DNA of 64,000 bases from Deuterostichococcus epilithicus (Eukaryota > Chlorophyta > Trebouxiophyceae > Prasiolales > Stichococcaceae): the NCBI GenBank assembly GCA_033439295.1, contig JAVTLE010000014.1:3782001-3846000 (forward strand), in the 5' to 3' direction. Within the stretch, counting starts at the first letter, position 1. Each line of letters opens with the position of its first letter. Shown in pieces: positions 14,326-26,400 of the stretch. A model generated the notes under the pieces. That model was not told the origin of the DNA and ran no database searches. It saw nothing but the letters and a program-made list of their open reading frames with translations. The position numbers and the translations under genes are program-made.

Positions 14326-16804
14326 ATGATGGCGGAGTCACGAATGGCTGACGGCGCTGCTGCACAGAGCGAGCAGCTTCAGCGACAGGCCACGCCAAGG
14401 GCCAGCAGCAGCGATGATGCTGCCTATGTATCCAGCCTGCAGCAGAGGCTGCCGTCGCTTAAAGCCGGCGAGTCAATGTGCGATCCGACCTCACTGTGCA
14501 TTTCAATTGGCAAGTCGACTATGTCTGGCAAATTGGCTGCTGACCATCGGTTCATGGTCCCCCTCTGCACCTTGGGATACAGCAAGCAAACAGCTGATCC
14601 AATCTTCACTGAGGGTCGCATCACGATCGCTGAACGAATCTGCAACAAGCAAGCTCGACCAACAATGGTGCTACGGCGCAGGAATGCTTATTCAGCTCGC
14701 GTCAGCAGGGCCCTGCACCTGCGGCAATGCCGCGTGGTGCACAGCATCGACGCAGAGGGGCTATACCTCTACAAGCGGCCCGTGCGGGGGAATGCAGGGA
14801 ACCTTTTGCGCGCCGCCGGCTCGGTGTTCCACCACATCATCCTGTACGTCAAGAGCGCTGACGAGGTATGCAAAATCTCGAGTGCATTAGCATGGTCTCA
14901 CAAGGCTTCCTGACGGCAGGGTCACCGGAGCTTTTCAGTTCACCCTATGACGAAAAATGGCGAGTCGTGATTATGCCTTAGGCGGCGAACACAAGGCCAG
15001 CCGGTCACTGTCGGGTTATACCACATCCAAGGCAGATGAAACAGAGAGCAGAACCAAGCCACCACGGCACAAATGCACCAGACGACTGCACCCCTCTGCA
15101 CTGCTGTTCAGATCTTGGACACATCCGCTTGTGAAGGGACAAGCGTCATCGCAGATGCTCAAGCTAGACCAGGCCCTTCGCATGGCTGACCCGTCACCGC
15201 CCATGTGCAGGGACTGGTGGCTCTGGAGATGGGGCCGCAGGGCGAGAATGACGTCGCCGACAACATCTTCGAGGCAGTGGAGGCTGGCCCCGTCCTCTGC
15301 CATGCCGCCAAGCCGCCCAATGATGGCACCCCCATACTGCACATCGACGCGCCGCACCATGCGCTGACTCACACGTCCATCCAGCAGGTGGGTTGCGCAA
15401 TATGGAGCAATGGGAAAGTGGCATTGTGCTGAGCTCGATGTTGATCATCTGACACTACGCAGTAGACCCTCAAAGGCCCAATCACGAAGGGCAACTCCCA
15501 CTGCACGCAGGCCATCGGATTTGCACAGACGCAGCAGTACCACACAGTACACAGCAACTGGTGAGTACCACCCCTCTCTTTCTTTCGAACCCAGCAGCTA
15601 CTCCTGCAGTCATCAATAGTGTTTGACATCGCCTTTGTCGCCAGGCGGGCAGGGTCACAGCCCATCAAGCTCCTGATGCAGCGCATGTGTCCTGCAAACC
15701 TGGCGCAATCATCTCCCACTGCGGCGAAGTCATGCGGCTGGTGCAGAGTCGGTGCCCTGTAAATCCTGGCGCACTCGCTCCTTGCCTTGAAACCCTTGAG
15801 GTAACCGTTGGTCGCTCCCGTGCCACGCAGCATCCAGTTCGCCAACTACATGGTGCGGCTGCTGACGGGCGGCGCAGTGTTTGGTGTGTCGCTGGCGTAC
15901 GACGCGCTGTGCGGCGCTGTGCCGCCGGTCGACAGCCCGCTGCTGGGCTTCCTGTCCATGATGCAGCTCACCTGGTGCGTAGCGTTGGGCACTACTCGTA
16001 GGGCTTTAGGGTTTTAGGGTTACACCAACAATCCTTGGAATCAGGCAGTCTGCGCTCGTGAGCCTGGCGCCATCTCGAGTGCATGCTGAGGGGCTGCAGC
16101 TGGCTCGAAGTGCTGTTGCTCCTTGCCCTGCTGTCAAGACGATTCGCACTAGTTGCGTGCGCATGGCATGTTGCTGAGGCGACGGGCCCGGCGCACCTGT
16201 GTGCAGGCTGGATGTGTGCGATGGCAGCAGGCTCATGGCGCAGTTCCTCGCACAGCACCAGCCGCCGCCGGCGCTGGTGCCGCCGCAGCTGCTGTCGCTG
16301 CCCCCGGCGGAGCCCACTGCTGCTGCAACCTCCAAACAGCCTGCGCTCCCGCCGCGTGCGACTGCCGCTGCAGACATGAGCAGCACGGGCAACGGCCTGC
16401 CAGACCTACTGGCGGCTGTGCTGTCTGCCGCTAGCAGCTCTGGCGGGGCGCAGCCGCCAGCGACCGCAGCTTCTGGCGGCGGCGCAGCAGGTACCGCCGC
16501 CGGCGGGTCTGGATTCAGCAACGGCGCACCGGCCGGTGGCCTGCCAGACCTGCTTGGGCCCCTGCTGGCGGCGACGCACGGCAAGCAGCAGGGTGGCGGC
16601 ACGGCGGGCTCGGCAGGCAGCATGCAGCAGGTTGAGAACGCAGCTGGCGGCAGCCGCGGCGGCGCCGGCGCCAATGGAATGGCTGATCTGCTGTCAGCCG
16701 CGCTCGCCGGCGGGATGCAGGAAGTGCTGGCCAATGGTGGCGCCGGCAGTGCTGCCGGCAGTAGCACTGGCATCAGAGGCGTTGCTCGCCAGAAAGACCA
16801 GTGA
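14326..16804 (+). CDS. 517-aa protein with a permuted papain-fold (PPPDE/DeSI/LRAT-like) core and G-(L/M)-x-DLL repeats
   Basis: Five exons fit together with matching phases: 14326-14865, 15211-15387, 15466-15560, 15831-15974 and 16207-16804 (1554 nt). After about 135 unremarkable residues comes YLYKRPVRGN and then FHHIILYVKSADE (residues 168-180), joined across intron 1 to GLVALEMGPQ. After intron 3 the protein reads YHTVHSNC-IQFANYMVRLLTGG (residues 264-285). A His in a strand before an E-x-G block, then YHxxHxNC and a hydrophobic helix, is the His-then-Cys order of PPPDE peptidases (DeSI) and LRAT-type acyltransferases. H169 or H170 and C271 would be the catalytic pair. The Ala/Gly-rich tail repeats GLPDLL, GLPDLL and GMADLL (16394, 16538, 16676). 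The fold is inferred from motifs only; substrate (SUMO/ubiquitin isopeptidase or acyl transfer) is unknown. An unseen intron in exon 1 is possible. Confidence 0.6.
15999..16021 (+). repeat. Interstitial TTTAGGG telomere-like motif
   Basis: TAGGGCTTTAGGGTTTTAGGGTT, about three units of the plant/Chlorella telomere repeat, in the last intron (15975-16206) of the papain-fold gene. Confidence 0.8.
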
Positions 16805-17431
16805 ATCGACAAGCCGCAAGACTCAGCGTGCAGCCCAGAAACGGAGACTCAGAAGCCATAGCGAGGACATTCGGTCAGCAACGACTGTTTCGATGGGAGT
16901 GTGGAAGGGCTGCCCCTGTGTGCAACCTGCGGCAACGACCAGGGATGGGTTGGATCACGGTTTGCGTTGGGCTCACACTTTGGTCGGTCAATTACAGGCT
17001 GGACGCAAGCGTTCTGCTGTGAGCCTCGGGCGGGATAGGTAAGCTCACGTTAGTGGGTCAGTGTTGGTGTTTTCGTCGCCTCAGATGCTCTTGCTGGACA
17101 GGTTTGATGTGTCGCATAGATTGGATTCTTCCTTGGTGCGGTGCTGTCGTAATAGAGATCGTTCCGTCTTCCGTCTTACATTGCTTGGCTATCGTGAAGC
17201 ACCCCACACTGGCGTCCCCTGCCGCCTGTCAAAATTGTGCGTGGGATGTCAAGTCGGCTAGAGCCACCTGCTGCGCTGCCGCCTGACCTGTCGCCCAAGA
17301 ATGGCGAAGACAATCAAGGCGGGCTGCACGCTGCCTCCGATGCCCGCCCCGCACGCCGCCGTCCTCTCACCACAGCCCGCGCTCGTCCTTGCCACCTCCC
17401 TGCCCAACCCGCGCAGGGCGCGACAACGAAA
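16805..17431. other. Convergent intergenic region (3' UTRs)
   Basis: About 625 bp between the stops of the papain-fold gene (plus) and NUP155 (minus). It should contain two 3' UTRs. I see no convincing gene. Confidence 0.5.
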
Positions 17432-20400
17432 CTAGTAGCCGCGCGAGTGGCCCGCCAGCCGTCGGCGCAGCGACTCCAGCGCCCCCGCCAGTGCGTCAGC
17501 CTCGGGGGAGGGCGGCAGCCGCCGCGTCTCGGTGGCGTACGCCTCCGCCGCCTCGTCCAGTGCGCGCGCCCGTCGGCCCGCGTCGGCGCGGCCGCCGCCG
17601 AAGGGGCCGTACGCCGGCATCTGCTGCTCCAGCTGGCCCTGCAGCACGCATGCCGCGGCGTTTTGCAGTGGTGGCCGCCCGCACTCGCACCGCACAGTGC
17701 GCACATGTCCAGGACCTTCCTTGCAGCATCGTGAAGTGCACTGTGAGGCCATCAAATGCGGTCACAACTGCTGCACAGGTGCAGCAAAGCCTCGACTGGC
17801 CGAACTTCTCAGGCCCTGCTAGACGATGTGCATAAGTTGCAGAAGTTTTCTCTGCATGAGCTCTTGAGCCTAGCACAGCCAGACCCGGAGCTCGTGGTGC
17901 TGCGAACATGCGTCTTCCAAAAGAGTTATTTGGTGATAGCGCAGCGCACCGCGGCGTCGTTCAGCACGGCCAGCGCCGAGCGCAGCAGGCGCAGGCGCAG
18001 CAGCGGCGCGTGTGCCTCCTCGCCGCCGGGCGCCCCGCCCCGCACCGCCAGCACCTCGTCATACACCTTGCGCGCCTCGCACGCGTCCCGCGTCGCCTGC
18101 AGGCACAACGATCCGCACACACAGTGGGGCGCCTGCTGATGTGAGCGCTCGAGGCTGCACACATGGGGAGACCAGCCCGCGGCTGCAGCCGCACAGGCAG
18201 GGGCGGCCCTGGCCTGCATCGCTCAATCTGGACAAGGCAAGCTGTGGGGCGGGGGGGCTCGGGAGGCGCGTGGGCAGCAGGTATGGGGCGAGGAAATGCA
18301 CCTTCACGACAGCCCGGGCCGCACGGTCGCCGCTGGAGGCGGGCCCGCGGCTCGGCCACTGCCCCGCGGCCACCTGCTCCAGCCGCAGCACCACATGCGC
18401 CGCCGGGAAGCTGCGCACATGACCGTGGCAGAGAGTCAGGGTCCACCGTTGTGAGGCGATGCTGTAGACTGCGGGGCCGCTAGCCGCAGTCCAACTGCTT
18501 TGACCAGCCGGTGGTCTCTGCAGTGGTCTCCGTCCAGCGTCTGGTGGTCTCTGTCACTCCTCCCAAACATGGATGAACGACGAAGACCACCGGACACACT
18601 GTCGTTCCTCAAAACACGGAGGAGCGACAACACTACTGGACACACTGCATGCCTGGGACGGCAGCTAGCGATCGTGCTGCCATACTGCAGCTGAGCACGG
18701 CCTGTAGCGCCACAATGCAACCCGCTGCTGTGCAGCAACGGAGCAGCCACGGAGAGCGCATGTCAGGAGGCAGGCCACACCTGGCTGCGCTGGGGTAGAA
18801 GAGCTCGCCGAGGCGCTCCACCTCTGCCGCCGCTGCCTCCAGGCCCGGCGTCGTGTCCGTCTCCTCTTCCCCTCCTTCCTGCTGCCGCCCTCCCGTAGCC
18901 GCGGCGGCGTCGACTGCCGCCTTGAGGTGCACGTCCCACAGCTGCCGCACGTAGGATGGGTCCGAGTACCCCGCCACGTCCACCATCTCCAGGCACAGCC
19001 CCCACAGCTGCAGGCGGCATGACATCCGCTCCTCAGTTGTTCTTGGAGCAGAGCCTTGGGAGGCGTTCAGTGTTCCTGCCACAGCTGTGCAGGCTGATGC
19101 CGGGACAGGATCGACCTGCACAGCGCAGGTCCCACCATCTTCAGGCATAGACCGAGCGAGCAGCTGCAGGAGGCCTGAGTGACTGCTGTGGGTGTGGGGA
19201 GTTTTGGAGACTGGGAGAAGCTGCTATGACCGCTGAAGAGATATTCCTGGGTGTGGCCGTTAAATCCGGTGCACGCTGATGCATTCACACCGTTGCAGCA
19301 TGGGTCTATAGGCTGTGACTGCAGCATGTCGCTGCTGTGGACACTTTGACGAAGATGTGATGCTGGCATCTAGACATCAGCATTGTGGTCAGTCACTAGT
19401 CGATGCAACTAGTAACTCACGTAAACTCGAGTGTCAAGAGCAGCAGGCTGGTGATCAGCCGGAGCGGCACCTGGAACTTTGCGGCGTACTGTACTGTACA
19501 GGTCCACTCACTGGAGAGCAAGTAGGACTCCAACATATTGAATCCCTGGAAGTGCACGGCGCAGTCGTCGTACAGGTCGGCCACTTCTTGGCGCCTCCCG
19601 ACAGCCGCACACAGAACATGTGAGGAAATGCAAAGCAATGAATCCAAGGATGTCACCTGGAAGTGCGCGGCGTAGTCGTTGTACAGGTCCGCCAGCTCTT
19701 TTGGTGCCTCCCTTAGCTCCGCTGCCGCCTCGCCCGCCTCGCCGCCGCGCCCGCCGCCGGCGCCCCGTCGCCGGCGGCCTCCGCCGCGTCCGCCAGCGCC
19801 TCCGCGGTGCGCTGCTGCAGCTCCATCACTCGCAGGCGGCCCTCCAGGCGCTCCGTCAGGCCGGCATGCCCGTGGCTGCGCGCCTGTGGTTTGCTGACGA
19901 AGCCGTTGAGAGAGGGGCGCACAAGCTGCTGTGTGGAACCAGCCTGCTGCCGAGATGCCAGCACCGGCAAGGGAAGTGTGGTGGTGCCCAGACTCAATGA
20001 TGCGGCCAGGCTTTGCGGGGCATTGAGAACTGTTGAAGTCCCAGAGCCGGTGAATTCGTCTGCCGAGCAGCGCACCTGCAGCACCGCGTCGTGCAGTGCG
20101 TCCACGCGCTGCTGCAGCGGCACCTCCTCCCCGGCTCCCGACCCCGACCGCCGCAGCGCGAGCGCCTCGTGCACGCCCGCGGCTCGGTCGTAGGCGCCGC
20201 GCTGCACGTGCAGCTGCGCCAGCAGCCCTGCCGCGCGCACCTGCGGGGGACGCACCAAAGAAATGGCCGTCACTTGACTCTGACGCTGGCAAGACGATCA
20301 AGGGCCTTGTGGTCAGCTGCAAAGCGTCTGTGCCTGCAGCCACGGTCAGAGGCCCCTCGCCGCACAGGCAGCTGCGCCAGCAGCCCCACCGCGGGGGCTT

Positions 20401-23400
20401 GCGTGAGGCGGAACAGGATCCAGAGCTCGTCAGCTGGGTTGGCACCGAGCCTGGAGACCATGAGTGGCTTGATGGTCTACTCAGTGGCGCCTGCGCCTGA
20501 AGCCAGTGCCGTGGCCAGCTGGTCCAGCCTGCCACCCATGCAGAACATCTCGTCTTCACCATGCGACAGACAGAGGGTCTCGAGGAGGCTAAGCCCATCT
20601 TGGGACTTAGTATCCCCTGGCGAGCGCAAGCGCCTGTAGCAGCAGTGACGGCCTGATGACCAGACGAGCGGTGCTGTGCAAAGGGAGACACTGACCAGCG
20701 CATCTGATCCCCTTCTGATGCGCAAGTCCGCACGCAAGGCGCCAATTGCAAGCCGAAGGCCCCACAGTCTAGTCAACAGTCTGGTCTACAGTACAGTCTG
20801 CAGCACCTGCTCGGGCGCCAGCGGGCCGAGGGGGCCGCCAGGCTGTGCGTCTGCAAGGCCGGCGGCGCGCCGCAGGAAGGGCTCCAGCTGCGCTGAGCGC
20901 GAGTCCAGTGCCAGCAGCTGCCGCGTCGCGCCGACGTCCACGAGCGCTGAGTACAGCACCTCGTGGAAGAAGGGGTCGCCCGCCGTTGCCGCCGCCTGGA
21001 GCCAGGCGAAGGGCGTGGGGTCAATGACAGCCCGAGCAGAGGAGTGCCACATGTTGGGGGCATCAGATGGGGGCATCAGAACTTTGTGTGGTCTGCCTCC
21101 GCTGCATGTGCATGGCACAGGGTACACCGGCAGGCAGGTCGTCCAGACACCGATGCCTAGCTGCTGCAGGGTGGGCGGCGCGCCTGCAGGAGGACCTGCA
21201 GGCTCTGCGCCCGCTGCTCAGCCGACAGCCCCGGGTCCCGGTGCACCACCGCCAGCGCCGCCTCGTCTCCAGGGTTCACCTGGCGCCGCCGTTGCAGGTC
21301 GAGTCACGGGCAGGGGGAGGCACGCAAGCAGACACAACGCTGCACGAGGCAATGACTGCGAAGCCCCTGATTCGCGTCCTTTAACCAGACTGTGCACCAA
21401 ACACCGCCTCAAGCACCGCCAGCAATAGGCCTGTAGCAAGCACCCACCGAATGCACTCGTCGCAGCTGCACAACCCAGTAAGTTTACATGGTACATTGCA
21501 ACTTGCGCATCAAAGTTTCAAGATCCTAAGTGCCCCACCAGGAATCGCACGATGGCGGCGACGGGGGCATAGCAGGTCGCCAGGCGCGCCTCCCGCGCCT
21601 CCCGGCCCTCCTCCCCAGGCACGCTGGCCTGGTTGTCCGGGTCCACTGCTGCCGCTTTCTGCGCAATCACGAGGCGTGCACCGCGGCTCGCACAAAGCGG
21701 CTTGTACAGAAGGCCTGGGAATGAGCGGCAGCCAGCCACTGTACAACGTTGACAGCTGTTCTGAAGACATGGTCCATGGGCCTGCCAGGGGGGAACAACG
21801 CGCATGCGGCAAGCTCCCAAGCGCACACACTGTCCCGCAGGTCCTCAGGCTCCGCCCTGTCACTCGGGCCGAGGCTGCTGCTCCTCACAATCCGCCATGC
21901 GTGCGCCACCGCACAGGTGCCGCATCCAGCAATCAGGGGCCGCACGGTCCTGGTCACGATCTGGAACCGTGACATGCTCTTATCCTCTGACCTGCAGCAA
22001 ACTCGATTGCAATCCGCACCTGCAGCGGCAGGCTCACAACGCCGTCCCAGGCCTGCAGCAGCGCCAGTTGGGGGACCACCACCGCCAGGTCCACAGCAGC
22101 GGGGACGCGCGCCATGAGCTGCAGCGCCTGCGCCGCCAGCGAGGCGCGCTCGGCGCCGTTCGCGGCGCCCTCCGCCCGCCGCAGCAGCCCCGCCGCCTTG
22201 TAGAACGTCCGATCGTCCGCCTGAAGTTCCACGGTACATGATTGGCCATCGTGACTGCGCCGTTCGAGCAAGGGCTGCCAGTGTCCCGACTGACTGACAG
22301 GATGGCAGGCGTCGCGGCGTTCCATGAGCAAGGGGAGCGGGAAAAGGTTGAAAGAAGACTTTGTCGTGTCCCTTGCATGAGGCTGCTGCTGGCAGCGGCA
22401 GCCCCCGCTCCGCAGCGTCTCACACCTTCAGCAGGCAGGCGCATGTAAACCCAGCTGACACCGATCTGGAGAGGCCCGCGAGGTCGCTGCAGACAGTTCC
22501 TCACACAGGCCCATTGCCCTGCGGCCTGATTTCGAGGCAGTATGCTTGCAGAAGCAGGGAGGTGGTTGGGCGCACCTTGAAGAAAGCGGGCGCGCCGCCC
22601 TGCAGCTGGGCCGCCAGGTCGTCGCTGGCGGCGGCGGGCGCCGACAGGTGCTCCGTGACCAGCACGGATATGAGCTGCGCGGCCAGCTGCTCGCCCTCCG
22701 GTGCCGCCGCAAGGTCGCGCAGGCTCAGCCGCCGCAGCGTCGCGTGGCCCTCGGGCGGCAGCCGTGCCGCCAGGCGGCCCAGGTGGTGGGAGCACAGCAG
22801 GCGCAGCAGGAAGGCTGCCTCGGCGGCGCGCTGCGCCAGCGCCGCAATCTCCTCGGTCCTGCGAGGACGGTAGAAAAGCTCGGTTCGCCTGAAATGAGCC
22901 TCTCCAGCACCTCACTCGGCTGCATCGGTGCCACCATATGCAGAGCTAACACGCCACGGTGGGCTTCCGCATGCGGGTTGACCGCCCATGCAGGGGGTGC
23001 GACTCAAAGCAGCCAGCAAGTTTCTCCCACCCAAACACCAGTGTGCACAGTCTGTAACCCAGACGCACCGAGCGAGCTCCTGCTTGGCTGCCTCCTCCAC
23101 ACGCGGACGCTTCGCCGCCGGCTGCCCGCCGGCTCCGCGACCGCCACCGGCACAGCCGTCGAATAGACCGCTCCAGCCGCGGCCGGCGTCAGCCCGCGAC
23201 CGTGCGCTCGCCAGCACGTCCCCCAGAAACGCCGACAGCAGCCGCAGCCGGTCCTCCACCTCCTGTTTGTGCGCAATGAAGCCGTCATATCGGCTGCAAG
23301 CACATTTGACTCCTGCACCCTCCTGTGAGGTCAAATGGGTGCATTGCCGTTTTGTGGCATACCTCTGTTGAGGCCAAAGGCGACTCGAACCAGTGCTGGG

Positions 23401-26400
23401 TAGGCTACACAGCGGGGGAGTTTGGCCCCTCCCACCCCTCCGGCTGGAGAGCCAGCGGCGCACCTGCAGCGCGGGTGCAGGCAGGGTGGGGCCGAGCATG
23501 CCGTCCGGGCGCTGTGGGTTGACCGGCGCTGCCACCGGCCGGTCGCCCAGCGGCGCGAGCAGGCGCCCCAGGAACAGGGCGAGGCCCTGGTGCGCACCGC
23601 TCCACTGCGGCTCCGCCACCGGGACCGCCGCCCCCATGTCGAAGCCGCCTGGCGCGGGACACAGACGGTCATGTCTGACACAAGTTGAAAACTTCTCTGC
23701 CGACACTCTCACAAAGGAGATGAGGTTGAGAAGCCTTTCACAGTCTCCTCGGTGGGCACTGCACCCTCGAGTGGGCTCGTGCACAGGTCCGAGCCACACC
23801 TGGGCGCGGCTCCGGCTCTGCGGCGGCGGGCTGGTCGCCGCTCTGGGACTCTGGCATGCCCGCCAGGCTGGAGTCCTGGAGTGCGGCGCGCGCCGCCTGC
23901 TGCACCGCCTGCAGCCCGCACAGGTAGGCTTGAGAAGGCTAGCTGCGGCAGCGCGATAGACGCTGTGCCGGTTTTATTTGGCTGATGGCGTCCCATCTCG
24001 TGACGCCCAAGCATGCGCTGAATCGGGGGGCGCTGTCGCATGTGTGCACCCCTGACGAAAGCGATGTCTGATGCCCGATTTGGTGCACGCCAGGGCCTCG
24101 ATGCATGGCCCGAGCAGGCCCGAGTCAGCGGGGCTCACCGCGGGCACCGCGGCCAGCGGCGCGGCGGCCAGCTGGTAGCACATGCAGGCGGCCTCCGCGG
24201 CGCCAAAGGCCCGGAAGAAGGCGTCCAGCTTCTGCGGGCTGCGCTCCTCCAGGATGGCCCACAGGACATCCACAGGCCGCCGGCGCTCCAGCTGCAGCGT
24301 GCCCGATGTGCTGACCTGCGGTCACGGGGCCGCTGTGCCTCGACGGGACCGAGCGCTCGAGACAGCAGATGGGATGCGCGCACAAAATTTCACAGCCTGA
24401 GTGAGCAGCGGTGCAATTGCCCAGGCACCTCCCACGATGTGAGCCAGGGCCGACGTTCACGGTTGAAACCACGAGTGCAGCGTACCAGCACGTAGCGCGG
24501 CGCCGGCAGGAACAGCTGCGAATGGAGCTCGTCCTGCATGGCGAAGTCGGCGGCGCCGGCTAGCGGCGGCAGACCCTCCAGCGGCTGGATCGCACACGCC
24601 TCGCCTGCGCGCACGACCCGTTGCTTGTTCGCAAGGCATCGCAGACCGATCATGTTTGCGGTGCAGAATTGGGGTCAGAAGGTGTTGTGGCTTCATGCCA
24701 TGGCCTGTGCGCAGACGGGTCATGAGGGCCGGCAGTGCAGGTGCTGCACATGCGACTCCCAAGCCTCGGCCAGATCACGCGCACCTGGGATGGCCATGCC
24801 CAGCTCGGTGACAGTCTCCCGCAGCGCGGCGGCCGCGGTGAGCGCGCCGGTGGCAGTGGCGGTGGGCGGCGCTGCATGGTCCCGCGCAGTCGCGAGCAAT
24901 GCTGTGCGGCCGTCCTGGCCGCCCGCCTCCGCCACCAGCAGGCCTACCCTGTGGTAGCACGCCGCCGCCACCTCCAAGCCCCTGTTCGTGCAGTATAGGT
25001 GGGAAGACCTCGGGTCGTATGCTGTTAAGTGGGGCGGCAGCTCGAAAAGCTGCTGTGTGTGTGATGCTCTCCGGTGCATGAGGTGGCTGGTGCAGCCGGC
25101 ATTGGCTTCAGCAGATTGCAACTGACGGCAGGTTTTGCAGTGGACACCATTGCGGCAGCATGCGAGACAGAGGTGCAAGGCGCGACAGGAGGCGCCTTGC
25201 ACCTGGACGGCGGCTGCGGGGCGTGGCCGACGCGGCCCTGCGGCGCCGCGCTCAGCTGCGGCGGCGGCCCCCGGCAGATCTCCACCTGCGCGCATGCGGG
25301 GCAGCGCTTCAGCATGGTGCCTTCACAGACGTGTACCGGTCTCGGGCGATTCCTGTCCCACGTACGTCGCTCGCATCTGCCCTACTGGCCGTCAAGCATG
25401 TGACACCAGCAGCTGCACAGATCCCAGACCGAGTGGAAGTCTCAGACAGACCTGCAGCTGCTGCGGGCGCGGCGGCGCGCCGACAGCGCCCGGCAGCGGC
25501 GGCGTGTGGATCGAGAAGTACACCCGTCGCGCATCAGCCGTCACCACCAGCAGGTGCAGCCTGCGCCGGTGCACGTCCGTTTCGATCCGTGTCGCTGCAG
25601 TGCTGCCGATGTGCAGCTGCTGTCAGCGCATGCATGGGTTGGGCGGCACTCGGCCCAGGTGGTACAAAGCCCGGCTGCCTGGAAGGAAGTGGGGAGTATG
25701 CAGCCGACTCATGCTTGCTGACTTCAGAGGAGACGACAGCAGACCTTCTTGACTCCTTTGGCGGAATCACGGCCATGTGCGAGATGGCCGCGCCCTTTTT
25801 GTCGTTTGCCGTGCGCCCGCCAAAGATGTCCCGGCCTGCACATGGCAGCATGACCGCTGACGAGCTGGCTCGACAGCCAGCAGCACCATCGCGTGTTGGT
25901 GTGTTGCCACCCGGTACCGAGAGCATTGCATTGCATTGCATTGCAGCCGCAGCTCATTCGCCGACGCACCGCCTGGAGCATTCACGGCCTTGGCTGTGAG
26001 GTCAGCAAACTCAGCCCGTCGCACGGGCCCCTCGTTGCCCGATGCCCCGAGGTCGAACAGCACGACCTGCAGTATTGACCACGTGCCGAGCCTCGTCCTC
26101 GACCACCAACAGCACTGCCAGCTCAACACGGCCTGCCGCAGACCACCTGGCTGCACGGAGGGGCAGGCATGGTGGGCGGCAGCCCCGTGGAAGCACCATG
26201 AGACAAGACGGCTCCAAGACAAGCAGCTCGCTCACAGCACACTGTCCCACCTCGCTGTTGGCGGTGCGTGCGTAGAGCGCGCCCCGCATGTCGTCCACGA
26301 CCAGCTCCACGATGGGGCTGGAGGCGCGCTGCAGGAAGGACGGCAGGTAGTCCCACAGGCCGCCGGTGTGGCACACCTGCGACGTATGCCATACGCGGTG

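Noticed and set aside
15640-15720. VFDIAFVARRAGSQ as an exon of the papain-fold gene
   Set aside because: The phase does not fit the donor at 15561, and using the acceptor at 15830 gives NCIQFANYM, a much better motif.
18500-18650. MITE-like element in a NUP155 intron
   Set aside because: The inverted repeats are short (about 10 bp), imperfect and lack target-site duplications; kept only as a low-confidence repeat cluster.
19417-20751. 444-codon minus-strand ORF
   Set aside because: It reads through several NUP155 exons and introns in one frame; conserved NUP155 pieces lie in other frames within the same span.
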